DNA from: CAZVCJ01 sp964625745
Lineage (GTDB): Bacteria > Chloroflexota > Anaerolineae > VGOG01
Assembly: GCA_964625745.1 (NCBI GenBank)
Contig: CAZVCJ010000094.1
Location: forward strand, 1-15,357
Length of the DNA stretch: 15,357 nucleotides
Direction: 5' to 3'
The notes beneath the pieces were generated by a model. The model had not been told where the DNA came from. It saw only the letters and a program-made list of their open reading frames with translations, and did not search any database. Shown piece after piece: positions 6,760 through 13,780 of the stretch. A program made the position numbers and the translations under genes. How positions within the stretch are numbered: position 1 is the stretch's first letter; every line of letters starts with the position of its first letter.

Positions 6760-7370
6760 GAATCTCCAAGAAGTATTCGCATCTGAATGGTGAGGAGTGG
6801 CTCCTCGTTCACGAGAAGGATACCTACCAGGAGATCATAGACGTCATCCAAGCCATTGACGCGGAGGAATGCCGCACAAAAATCAGCAAGGAGATTCGGA
6901 TGAAGGGAAAATCCCTTTTAAGCCCGAAGGCCCTCAATGCTGAATTTGACAAACGCTTTTCTGCTCTTGGGTGGGAGTCTGTGCGTTATACCTACTACAT
7001 AGCTCATAACCACGAGCAGATGGCAGCCTTGATGAACCTGCCCCTCGAACAGCAGAAACAGTATCTCTTGGATCAAGGAGCGGAGCCACTTCTTTCTTAC
7101 AACCAAACCGATCACGTCAAACACGGGATTGCCATTGAGGTGCAGTTTGGCAAGTATGCTTTCGTGGCCTACGACCTCTTTGTCAAGCACCTGGCGTTTT
7201 ACCAAGGCCGTGTCATTGACGTCGGCATTGAGGTTTTGCCGACAAAGGCGATGCAAAGAGAGATGTCAAGCGGCGTCGGTTATTACGAGGGTGAACTCCA
7301 CAACATACTCAGGCACGGGAGAAGCAATCCTCCCATTCCACTGGTTATTGTCGGGGTTGAACCCAATTAG
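6756..7370 (+). CDS. BglII-like type II restriction endonuclease
   Basis: A 204-residue protein with the layout of the BglII/BstYI family. A helical N-terminal half (EIIDVIQAIDAEECRTK) is followed by a catalytic core DHVKHGIAIEVQ at 119-130. Asp119, Glu128 and Gln130 have exactly the spacing of the BglII active site (Asp84, Glu93, Gln95), where Gln replaces the usual Lys of PD-ExK enzymes. A conserved-looking tail follows (VGYYEGELHNILRHGRS, PLVIVGVEP). BglII cuts AGATCT and BstYI cuts RGATCY, so a GATC-centred site is likely, but this is inference. The gene overlaps the methyltransferase by four bases. A hand count of 6841-6900 gives 31 of 60 G+C, against 43 of 60 in 4081-4140. Confidence 0.85.
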   Translation: MRISKKYSHLNGEEWLLVHEKDTYQEIIDVIQAIDAEECRTKISKEIRMKGKSLLSPKALNAEFDKRFSALGWESVRYTYYIAHNHEQMAALMNLPLEQQKQYLLDQGAEPLLSYNQTDHVKHGIAIEVQFGKYAFVAYDLFVKHLAFYQGRVIDVGIEVLPTKAMQREMSSGVGYYEGELHNILRHGRSNPPIPLVIVGVEPN

Positions 7371-7414
7371 CCTTCGTGAAGATTGGCTCCTTCTGGCTTC
7401 AAAGTCGAGCTATC

Positions 7415-8941
7415 ATGGATGATGTAGTCTACAGATGCGGTGATCTGACCGAGGAGGACATCGCATTTCTACAGAAAATGGAAAACGATATGTCCATCGT
7501 GGCCGACATCAGCCGCGCCGACCTGTTAGTCTATTGCCCGGTCTCCCCCGATCGCGCGGCGGTGGTGGCTCAGGCTCGGCCTCACTCCATTGCCCCGATT
7601 CATCCAGAGGCCGTCGTCGGGCGGACGATAACGGCGGCTGAGGAGCCTCTCGTTTGCCAGGCCCTTCGACTACGCTCAGGACGGGCCCTGGGTGGGGGGC
7701 GCTCACTGCGCGGCAACAGGACGCTGATCCCCGATGGTGCTCCGGTGCTGCAGGAGGTTCGCCCCATCCGCAAGGATGACGGGAAGGTGCTTGGGGTGCT
7801 AAGCATCGAGACCAACCTCATCGAGCACGAGCGGCATCGCCGGCGCAGTAAGGTCTTCCAGCGGGCCTTGAGGCAATTACAGGAGATGCTGCTGCGCGGC
7901 GAACTTGAGGGCGTGCAAAATCTTTCTCCTTTTGGGGAGCACGACGGCATCATGGTCGTGGATGGCGAGGGATGGATACGATATGCCAGCGGCATCGCCA
8001 CCGGCCTCTATCGCAAGCTGGGTTATCTGGATAGCCTGCTGGGGACACACACCTCCGATCTGAAGACAGATGATGCGGCTCTGGTGGTAAGGGCTCGGCA
8101 GGAAAAGCATTGCCTCGAAGAGGAGACTCTGGAGAGGCATCGCGTCTGGATCAAGAAGGCCATTCCTCTGACCTCTCATGAGGAGGGGTTGATAGATCTA
8201 CGCCGCTTTTTGGGCGCGCTTCCCCTCGAGTCCCATCCGGTGGGAGCGCTGTTCACGATCCACGATGAGACCGAGGTGCGCCGCCGGGAGCTGGAGCTCA
8301 AGGTCAAGTCGGCCATGATCCAGGAGATCCATCACCGGGTGAAGAACAATCTGCAAGTCATCGCTGCCTTGTTACGGATGCAGGCCAGACGTAGCGAGTC
8401 GGAGGAAGTCAGGCGCGCCCTGAGCGATAGCGTGGCGCGTATCCTCAGCGTGGCCGTCGTGCATGAGTTTTTTGCACAGCAGGAAGCGAGGATTATTAAC
8501 ATTAAGGATGTGAGCCAGCGCGTTGTGAACCACACCCGGCAGGGGATTCTGCAGCCAGATAAGCGGATTCGCTTGACCTTAAGTGGGCCTAACATTTATC
8601 TGCCTGCCCAACAAGCGACGACCTGTGCCCTGATCATCAACGAGTTGCTGCAGAACGCGGTGGAGCATGGATACGAGCGCAAGCCCGGCGGCACCATCTC
8701 CGTCAACCTCCAGGACGATGGCGACAGGGTGGCCATCGCCGTGGTGGACGACGGGCAGGGGTTGCCGGAGGATTTCAGCCTGGAGCAGGCCGACAGTCTG
8801 GGCTTGCAGATAGTCCAAACCCTGGTCCAGGACGACCTCAAAGGACAATTCGAGCTGAGGGAGGGGGGTGGGGTGTCAGCCATTGTGACCTTCCCCAAAC
8901 AAACATTGGGAGGTGAGGAAGCGTGGAGCGAACGAGAGTGA
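7415..8941 (+). CDS. pdtaS: PdtaS-like sensor histidine kinase
   Basis: A 508-residue soluble kinase from ATG 7415, close to the 501 residues of mycobacterial PdtaS. A GTG at 7376 would add 13 residues, but neither start has a strong ribosome site. The N-terminal GAF-like part includes MENDMSIVADISRADLLVY. A PAS-like part follows (DGIMVVDGEGWIRYAS), then HisKA_2 with EIHHRVKNNLQVIAALLRMQ, where the first His (306) is the phospho-acceptor. The ATPase domain has NELLQNAVEHGY (N box), DDGQGLP and SLGLQIV. No membrane segment is seen, so it senses a cytoplasmic signal. The stop overlaps the ANTAR regulator, its natural partner. Residues about 83-91 (ALRLRSGRA) come from an inserted dispersed repeat inside the GAF-like domain, which might alter sensing. 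Confidence 0.88.
   Translation: MDDVVYRCGDLTEEDIAFLQKMENDMSIVADISRADLLVYCPVSPDRAAVVAQARPHSIAPIHPEAVVGRTITAAEEPLVCQALRLRSGRALGGGRSLRGNRTLIPDGAPVLQEVRPIRKDDGKVLGVLSIETNLIEHERHRRRSKVFQRALRQLQEMLLRGELEGVQNLSPFGEHDGIMVVDGEGWIRYASGIATGLYRKLGYLDSLLGTHTSDLKTDDAALVVRARQEKHCLEEETLERHRVWIKKAIPLTSHEEGLIDLRRFLGALPLESHPVGALFTIHDETEVRRRELELKVKSAMIQEIHHRVKNNLQVIAALLRMQARRSESEEVRRALSDSVARILSVAVVHEFFAQQEARIINIKDVSQRVVNHTRQGILQPDKRIRLTLSGPNIYLPAQQATTCALIINELLQNAVEHGYERKPGGTISVNLQDDGDRVAIAVVDDGQGLPEDFSLEQADSLGLQIVQTLVQDDLKGQFELREGGGVSAIVTFPKQTLGGEEAWSERE
7660..7682 (+). repeat. Dispersed CCCTTCGAC..CTCAGGAC repeat inside the kinase gene
   Basis: GGCCCTTCGAC-TACG-CTCAGGAC, the same element as at 3352-3373 in the opposite orientation. 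It encodes LRLRSGR in frame. The surroundings CCAGGCCC and GGGCCCTGG (7657-7664 and 7683-7691) could pair to form a hairpin around it. Confidence 0.85.
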
Positions 8942-9513
8942 TCATCGCCGACGATGAATCTGTTATCCGCATGGATCTCAGGGAGATGTTGACCAACCTG
9001 GGTTATCTCGTCATCGGCGAGGTGGGCGATGGACGCAGCGCGGTGAATTTGGCTCGCGAGCTGAAACCCGATGTGGTGATCATGGACATCAAGATGCCAG
9101 ATATGGATGGCATTGATGCAGCCAGGGTTCTGACCGAGGAGAGGATCTCCCCCGTCTTGCTGCTCACTGCCTATAGTCAGCAGGAGCTGATCGAGCGGGC
9201 CAAGGATGCGGGCGTAGTAGGCTACATAGTTAAGCCCTTCCGGGAGTTCGATTTGGCGCCGGCTATCGAGGTGGCTGTGGCCCGCTTTGCCGAGTTCCGG
9301 GCCCTGGAGGAAGAGGTTGGCGACCTGAAGTTGGCTCTGGAGACCAGGAAGCTGGTTGACCGGGCTAAAGGTATCCTGATGGACAGCCAGGGCATGACCG
9401 AGGCCGAAGCCTTCCGCAAGATCCAGAAAATGAGCATGAACATTCGCAAGCCCATGAAAGAGGTGGCAGAGGCCATCATCCTGGCCCAACAGGCATCAAT
9501 GGCCAATAGCTAA
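8923..9513 (+). CDS. pdtaR: ANTAR-domain response regulator (PdtaR-like)
   Basis: A 196-residue two-domain regulator. The receiver domain has the acidic pair Asp10-Asp11 in IIADDE, the phospho-acceptor Asp55 in VIMDIKMPDMDG, Thr82 in LLLTAY and Lys104 in YIVKPF. A coiled linker (FRALEEEVGDLKLALETRK) leads to the ANTAR domain, about 132-190, with VDRAKGILM, GMTEAEAFRKIQKMSM and KEVAEAII as in known members. ANTAR proteins bind paired RNA hairpins with six-base loops and block terminators, so it probably acts on transcripts rather than DNA. GTG 8923 has GGGAGGTGAGG upstream and overlaps the kinase stop, showing translational coupling with its kinase. The final Ala-Asn-Ser codons and stop lie in a GCCAATAGC repeat. 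Confidence 0.93.
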   Translation: MERTRVIIADDESVIRMDLREMLTNLGYLVIGEVGDGRSAVNLARELKPDVVIMDIKMPDMDGIDAARVLTEERISPVLLLTAYSQQELIERAKDAGVVGYIVKPFREFDLAPAIEVAVARFAEFRALEEEVGDLKLALETRKLVDRAKGILMDSQGMTEAEAFRKIQKMSMNIRKPMKEVAEAIILAQQASMANS

Positions 9514-9546
9514 TGATTAGCCAATAGCCCAATATCCAGTAATCAG
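9502..9546. repeat. GCCAATAGC repeat cluster across the regulator stop codon
   Basis: GCCAATAGC at 9502-9510 is repeated at 9520-9528 with TAATGATTA between, followed by similar words (CCCAATATCCAG, TAATCAGCATCCAG). The first copy encodes the last three codons of the ANTAR regulator. It resembles the cluster after the tRNA at 5601-5623. Confidence 0.6.
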
Positions 9547-9563
9547 CATCCAGTGGTGAGAAG

Positions 9564-10283
9564 ATGAGAGTTTCCGAACGCATCAGTGCCTGGATCGAGG
9601 AAAGGGTCGAGGAAGCAGGAGCCGAGGGCGTCGTGTTGGGGATAAGTGGGGGGATTGATTCGTCCGTGGCGGCAGTCCTGGCCAAAAGGGGGCTGGGCGA
9701 TGGGGTATTAGGCTTGATCATGCCTTGCCATAGCGACCCGACTGACGTGGAGCACGCTCAACTGGTGACCGCCAAGTTCGGCATCGAGATCGAATACGTG
9801 GACCTGTCCCCTGTCTTCGACCGTCTCTTGGAGGCTCTGCCGTCTGGGGACCGGGTGGCCGTGGCCAATCTGAAGCCCCGGCTGCGCATGGCCGTGTTGT
9901 ATTACTTCGCCAACAGCCGCAATTACCTGGTCGCTGGCACGGGAAACAAGAGTGAATTGGCTATTGGTTATTTTACGAAGTACGGCGATGGCGGCGCCGA
10001 CATCCTGCCCCTGGGGGAGCTGCTCAAAACACAGGTGCGGGAGTTAGCTCGCGAGCTGGGCATCCCGGAGGAGATCATCGTCAAGCCCCCCAGCGCGGGC
10101 CTGTGGGAGGGGCAGACGGACGAGGGAGAGATGGGTATCGGCTATGATGAGCTGGGCAGTATTCTGGTGGCCATTGAGTCCGGTGATACCGGCGAGTGCG
10201 ACCAGGAGGCATTGGCCCGCGTGAGGGCCATGATGGCTGCGTCCCAGCACAAGAGGGACCCGATACCGATTTGTGAGCTTTGA
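9564..10283 (+). CDS. nadE: NH3-dependent NAD(+) synthetase
   Basis: A 239-residue enzyme that makes NAD from deamido-NAD, ATP and ammonia, the last step of NAD synthesis. The PP-loop GISGGIDSS (26-34) binds ATP. NLKPRLRM, GTGNKSELAIGYFTKYGDGG and KPPSAGLWEGQTDE are the family signatures in order. No nitrilase-like glutaminase domain precedes it, so it must use free ammonia; this ties it to the nitrogen status that the neighbouring glutamine synthetase also reflects. ATG 9564 follows GGTGAG. It starts 50 bases after the regulator and may share its transcript, ending before the hairpins in the glnA leader. Confidence 0.95.
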   Translation: MRVSERISAWIEERVEEAGAEGVVLGISGGIDSSVAAVLAKRGLGDGVLGLIMPCHSDPTDVEHAQLVTAKFGIEIEYVDLSPVFDRLLEALPSGDRVAVANLKPRLRMAVLYYFANSRNYLVAGTGNKSELAIGYFTKYGDGGADILPLGELLKTQVRELARELGIPEEIIVKPPSAGLWEGQTDEGEMGIGYDELGSILVAIESGDTGECDQEALARVRAMMAASQHKRDPIPICEL

Positions 10284-10294
10284 AATCTGTTTGC

Positions 10295-10346
10295 CACGAA
10301 TTACACGAATTTTCACTAATTTTCCTTTTCTTCGTGTCAATTCGTG
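10295..10346. repeat. AT-rich CACGAATT palindromic repeat in the glnA leader
   Basis: CACGAATTACACGAA (10295-10309) pairs with TTCGTGTCAATTCGTG (10331-10346) over 15 base pairs with one bulged base. The 21-base loop is T-rich. It contrasts sharply with the GC-rich genes around it. I know CACGAATTACACGAA-like palindromes as interspersed repeats of other bacteria. It could also work as a terminator for nadE, since T-rich sequence is present, but on position and form it is best called a dispersed palindrome. Confidence 0.75.
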
Positions 10347-10372
10347 AAATTTTAGGGATGGAGCAATGAGCC

Positions 10373-10408
10373 GAGGCCGCCTCATTTCGTTGAGGGGGCC
10401 TCTTTCGG
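10373..10408 (+). terminator. Terminator or attenuator hairpin upstream of glnA
   Basis: GAGGCCGCCTC (10373-10383) pairs with GAGGGGGCCTC (10392-10402), 10 of 11 positions, with an 8-base loop, followed by TTTCGGTT. It lies 52 bases before the glnA start. It may simply end the nadE transcript, or it may be an attenuator released by the ANTAR regulator encoded upstream. A weak promoter-like pair (TTGCCA 10291, ACTAAT 10315, 18 apart) would place it inside a glnA leader. I could not see the paired six-base-loop hairpins that ANTAR proteins bind. Confidence 0.6.
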
Positions 10409-10459
10409 TTAAGACGAGTCCGTTTAATTCTGTAGTCTGTTGTTTGAAAGGGGGACAAA

Positions 10460-11803
10460 ATGTTCTCAGATAAGCGGGAGATTCTGGAGAGGGTCAAGGC
10501 CGATAACGTGAGGTTCGTCAGTTTGCAGTTCACCGACATTGTGGGCACCATCAAGAATGTCGCTATCCCCGTGGGCCGATTGGGAGAAGTCATTGAGAAG
10601 GGGGTCTGGTTTGACGGCTCCTCCGTCGAGGGTTTTGCTCGCATCTACGAGAGCGATATGGTTTTGAGGCCCGATGTCAACACCTATCGTCTTCTTCCCT
10701 GGGAACCCCAGGCCAGGAAGGTGGCTCGCATCATCTGCGATGTGCATCGGCCCGATGGGGAGCCTTTTGAAGGCGACCCGCGCTACATCCTCAAACGGGC
10801 CATCGGGGCCGCGGAGGAGAAGGGTTATCTTTATAACGTGGGACCCGAGCTGGAGTTCTTCTTGTTCAAGATGGACGCCGAACCCAAGATGAGGCCCGTT
10901 CCCCACGATGTGGGCGGTTATTTCGATTTCTCGCCTCGGGACCTGGCTTCTCAGGTGCGGGGGGATATTGCCGTGACCTTAGAAAGCATGGGGATGGAAG
11001 TGGAGATGGAGCATCACGAGGTGGCGACGGGCCAGCACGAGATTGACATCCGCTACGCCGATGCCTTGACCAGTGCTGACAACGTCATGACCCTGCGCTA
11101 CACGGTCAAGGCGGTCTCGCAGACCTTCGGCCTCTATGCCACTTTCATGCCCAAGCCCATCTTCGGCGTCAACGGTTCGGGCATGCACACCCATCAGAGC
11201 ATCTACAATACGTCCGATGGGGAAAACGCCTTCTTTGACCCGAACGATAAGTACAAGCTCTCCAGGACGGCCTATGCTTTCTTGGCTGGCCAGATAGAGC
11301 ATGCCAGAGCTCTGGCTGCCGTCGCAGCGCCGACCGTCAACTCCTACAAACGCCTGACGCCCGGCTATGAGGCCCCGGTCTACGTCTGCTGGGGGCAGAT
11401 CAACCGCTCGGCGCTGATCCGCATTCCCAGATACTCACCTGGCAGGGAGCAGTCCACTCGCCTTGAGCTGCGCTGCCCTGACCCAAGCTGCAACCCTTAT
11501 CTGGCCTTCGCCGCCATGCTCTGGGCGGGGCTGGATGGCATCGAGCGAGAGCTGGAGCCACCTCCCCCAGTCGAGGAGAACGTATATCGTTTTGACGATG
11601 CCAGACTGCGGGAGCTTAACATCGTCACTTTGCCGGGCACTTTGAGGGAGGCCATTGACGAGTTGGAGAAGGACGAGGTCTTGCAGCAGGCGCTAGGGGA
11701 GCACGCCTATCAGGCTTTCGTGCGGGCCAAAAAGGCGGAGTGGGACGAGTACCGCATCCAGGTAACCGATTGGGAACTCGATCGCTATCTAGAGACACTG
11801 TGA
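10460..11803 (+). CDS. glnA: Glutamine synthetase type I-alpha
   Basis: A 447-residue enzyme making glutamine from glutamate, ammonia and ATP. FDGSSVEGFARI (51-62) carries Arg61, the match of Arg62 that mediates glutamine feedback in Bacillus. GPELEFFLF (128-136), NGSGMHTHQS (238-247), NSYKRLTPGYEAPVY (294-308, with Glu304 of the flap) and the Arg-rich RIPRYSPGREQSTRLE stretch form the active site. The length and the absence of the adenylylation Tyr segment and extra insert place it in class I-alpha, so control is expected at transcript and feedback levels and not by adenylylation. ATG 10460 follows AAAGGGGG. The leader holds a palindrome and a terminator-like hairpin; the ANTAR regulator gene is two genes upstream. 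Confidence 0.97.
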   Translation: MFSDKREILERVKADNVRFVSLQFTDIVGTIKNVAIPVGRLGEVIEKGVWFDGSSVEGFARIYESDMVLRPDVNTYRLLPWEPQARKVARIICDVHRPDGEPFEGDPRYILKRAIGAAEEKGYLYNVGPELEFFLFKMDAEPKMRPVPHDVGGYFDFSPRDLASQVRGDIAVTLESMGMEVEMEHHEVATGQHEIDIRYADALTSADNVMTLRYTVKAVSQTFGLYATFMPKPIFGVNGSGMHTHQSIYNTSDGENAFFDPNDKYKLSRTAYAFLAGQIEHARALAAVAAPTVNSYKRLTPGYEAPVYVCWGQINRSALIRIPRYSPGREQSTRLELRCPDPSCNPYLAFAAMLWAGLDGIERELEPPPPVEENVYRFDDARLRELNIVTLPGTLREAIDELEKDEVLQQALGEHAYQAFVRAKKAEWDEYRIQVTDWELDRYLETL

Positions 11804-11840
11804 ATGAGGCAACGAGTAACAAGGCAATGGGGCAATGAGT
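11804..11840. repeat. AACGAGTAACAAGGCAA-type dispersed repeat, copy 2
   Basis: Begins directly after the glnA stop. The 17-mer at 11811-11827 is identical to 5689-5705; flanking words ATGAGGC and CAATGGGGCAATGAG are of the same kind. Between 11841 and 11901 I see nothing else of note. Confidence 0.75.
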
Positions 11841-11901
11841 GTTGTAAGGTTGGGGTCAATGTAACAATGTCAAGATGCGAAAGGCGCGGAAAATCTTCAC
11901 C

Positions 11902-11937
11902 AAATCGCCCTCTATCCATAGCGAGGGCGATTTCTTA
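11902..11937 (+). terminator. Rho-independent terminator of glnA
   Basis: AAATCGCCCTC (11902-11912) and GAGGGCGATTT (11923-11933) form a perfect 11-bp stem with a 10-base loop, followed by CTTAT; the stem's own TTT adds to the T-rich end. It is placed about 100 bases after the glnA stop and just before a new promoter. Confidence 0.8.
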
Positions 11938-11952
11938 TCGAAGGTAGGTGCT

Positions 11953-11981
11953 TTGACAGCTACTCCAAAACAAGCTATAAT
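11953..11981 (+). promoter_or_regulatory. Consensus sigma70 promoter for the glycosyltransferase operon
   Basis: TTGACA (11953-11958) and TATAAT (11976-11981) are both perfect consensus boxes with the ideal 17-base spacing. Transcription should start near 11988, leaving a leader of about 35 bases before the GTG at 12023. The upstream terminator isolates this unit from glnA, so the glycosylation genes form their own, probably strongly and constitutively expressed, operon. Confidence 0.92.
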
Positions 11982-12022
11982 TCAGTTCGTCGCCTGATGT
12001 TATCTCAACGATTGGAGCACCC

Positions 12023-12718
12023 GTGCCAATGAATCAGCCCTTGCTGTCCGTAATCATGCCCGTTTACAACGAGCGGGAAACCTTGCCGGAAATCCTGGCT
12101 CAGGTCAGGGCTGTTGACCTGAGGAAGGAGGTCGTGGTCGTTGACGACGGCTCCACTGATGGCACGCGAGATGTGTTGAGGGAAGAGGAGAAAAAGGGCG
12201 ATCTCAAGATCCTGTATCACGAGGCCAACAAGGGCAAGGGGGCCGCAGTGCGCACCGGCCTCGAACACGCCTGCGGCGATTTCATCATCATCCAGGATGC
12301 CGATCTGGAGTACGACCCCCGTGACTACCACAAGCTGCTCAAGCCCATTCTCGCAAGTCAGGCCGAGGTGGTCTACGGTTCGCGCTTCATGGCGTCCGAA
12401 GAGACCATGTTCTTTCTACAAGCCCTGGGTAACAGGATCGTCACCCTGGTCACCAACGTCCTTTACGGCACCGCCTTGAGCGACATGGAAACCTGCTACA
12501 AAGCTTTCAGGACCGAGGTCATCAAGTCCATCCCGTTGCGTTCGCGGCGCTTTGAGCTTGAGCCTGAGATCACGGCCAAGCTGCTGAAAAGAGGCTATCG
12601 CATCCACGAAGTGCCCATCTCTTACCAGGGACGGGAGTATCACGAGGGCAAGAAGCTGACCTGGCGGGATGGCATCACAGCTCTGTGGACCCTGATAAAA
12701 TATCGCTTTGTTGATTGA
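12023..12718 (+). CDS. GT2 glycosyltransferase, polyprenyl-phosphate sugar synthase-like
   Basis: A 231-residue GT-A enzyme of the dolichol-phosphate mannose/glucose synthase type. LSVIMPVYNE (8-17) starts the fold, VVVDDGSTDGT (38-48) binds the nucleotide, NKGKGAAVRTG (69-79) follows, and QDADLEYDP (91-99) has the metal-binding DxD (Asp92, Asp94). YGSRF and SDMETCYKAF are typical of polyprenyl-phosphate glycosyltransferases. No C-terminal membrane helices are present, so it is a soluble or peripheral form. It likely moves a sugar from UDP or GDP to a lipid phosphate at the inner face, for use by the GT-C enzymes downstream. GTG 12023 with TTGGAG five bases before is preferred; ATG 12029 is possible. 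First gene after the consensus promoter. Confidence 0.92.
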   Translation: MPMNQPLLSVIMPVYNERETLPEILAQVRAVDLRKEVVVVDDGSTDGTRDVLREEEKKGDLKILYHEANKGKGAAVRTGLEHACGDFIIIQDADLEYDPRDYHKLLKPILASQAEVVYGSRFMASEETMFFLQALGNRIVTLVTNVLYGTALSDMETCYKAFRTEVIKSIPLRSRRFELEPEITAKLLKRGYRIHEVPISYQGREYHEGKKLTWRDGITALWTLIKYRFVD

Positions 12719-12725
12719 TCGTTTG

Positions 12726-13680
12726 ATGAAAGGGAAAGGTTGGATTGGTGGCCGTTGGGCGGCGTTGGGGCTGGCGTTGCTGATGGTCGCAGGAGCAGCC
12801 CTTCGGCTCGCCCCCATCGGCGCGAACCGCTTCCATCAGGACGAGGCCCTCTACAGCTTCTGGGCCCTCCAAATCGCTACCGGGCGCGACCCGATCTTGA
12901 ATCACTCCCGCGTTGATAAACCTCCTCTCTTCATCTACGTCCTGGCCCTCTGCTTCAGACTCTTCGGTCGCTCTGAGGTGGTTGCGCGTCTGCCCAGCGT
13001 GCTGGCCAGCGTAGTTAGCGTTGCTCTCCTCTACTATCTGGCCTGGCGACTCTACGGACGAGCTGTGGCCACCCTGGCGGCAATCCTGATGGCGCTCTCT
13101 CCCTTCAACATCCTCTTCGCTCCTACGGCCTTCACCGATCCTCTGATGGTGGCCTGGGTTTTGGCTGCCCTCTGCCTGGCAGTGCAAGGGAGTTTGGGGT
13201 GGGCTGGGCTCGCCTTGGGATTAGCTTCGGCCACCAAGCAGCAGGGCCTTCTCTTTGTGCCTCTGGCTGTAGTTATCGGCGCCCGTCGCCACGGGCCCCC
13301 ACCCCCTCCCCGTCCCCCCTCCGTCCCCCCCAACTCTGGGGGGGAAATGAGGGAGGGGAGTCCGCTTCCCCCCTCGCCCAGGATTGGGAGAGGAGGGTTA
13401 GGGGGGAGAGGGCTACTTCTCGCCCTGGGCTTCCTGGCAATCATGGCCCCCGTCGCCTGGTGGGATTCCTTGCGCTGGCGGTTGCAGCCCAGCTACTTTG
13501 AGCAGAGCCTCATCAGCTACGGCGGCCTGACGCTAGTAGACCCCTCTCAGTTGGTCGAACGGCTTGGAGATTGGGCTGAAATCCTGAATTACATAACCGC
13601 TTCATCCTTTCTCAACGTCCTATTGATGGTCGGCCTGCCTTGCCTCCTGCTCTACGATCTCGCCCCCCCTCTTTCCCCCC
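12726..13680 (+). CDS. GT39/ArnT-like GT-C glycosyltransferase, 5' part (broken by gap)
   Basis: The N-terminal 318 residues of a multi-pass membrane glycosyltransferase. A membrane helix (WAALGLALLMVAGAAL) precedes FHQDEALYSFWA, where Asp39-Glu40 is the catalytic acidic pair of GT-C enzymes of the PMT/ArnT kind, and VDKPPLFIYVLA (64-75) is their second signature. Further helices follow. Such enzymes take sugar from a polyprenyl-phosphate donor outside the membrane, matching the GT2 gene eight bases upstream. ATG 12726 is chosen; TTG 12708 would overlap the GT2 stop, and neither has a clear ribosome site. Residues about 189-229 (Pro/Gly/Arg-rich) come from an inserted G/C-rich repeat. The frame is open into the N run; the 3' part resumes in another frame, so the real gap length is not 100. 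Confidence 0.85.
13291..13412. repeat. G/C-rich hairpin insertion inside the GT39 gene
   Basis: C-runs and G-runs alternate (CCCCCCAACTCTGGGGGG, then TCCCCCCTCGCCC..GGGAGAGGAGGG), so several strong hairpins can form. The segment is in frame and replaces an ordinary loop between membrane helices with a Pro/Gly-rich stretch. Like tracts occur at 14991-15122 and at the left edge of the N gap. Confidence 0.8.
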
Positions 13681-13780
13681 NNNNNNNNNNNNNNNNNNNN
13701 NNNNNNNNNNNNNNNNNNNNNNNNNNNNNNNNNNNNNNNNNNNNNNNNNNNNNNNNNNNNNNNNNNNNNNNNNNNNNNNN
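13681..13780. other. Assembly gap (100 N)
   Basis: Exactly 100 N, the usual placeholder for unknown length. The bases just before it (CTCGCCCCCCCTCTTTCCCCCC) are another C-rich tract like those that interrupt this gene and the next, so the gap is most likely a repeat the assembler could not pass. Confidence 0.95.

Noticed and set aside
5572..7365. Possible att-site duplication of the tRNA-Pro 3' end flanking the R-M cassette
   Set aside because: A TCGGGGTTGAACCC stretch near 7350 looked tRNA-like, but it does not match the T-arm or acceptor end beyond a few bases and belongs to the endonuclease coding frame. No integrase is present.
10340..10402. ANTAR target hairpins with six-base loops in the glnA leader
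   Set aside because: I looked for two adjacent stems with six-base loops having A1 and G4 and found none convincing; the one clear stem has an 8-base loop (or a TTTCGT loop if an extra A-T pair forms).
13199..13501. Alternative plus-strand frame across the GT39 gene
   Set aside because: Shadow of the G/C-rich tract; the GT39 frame carries the membrane helices on both sides.
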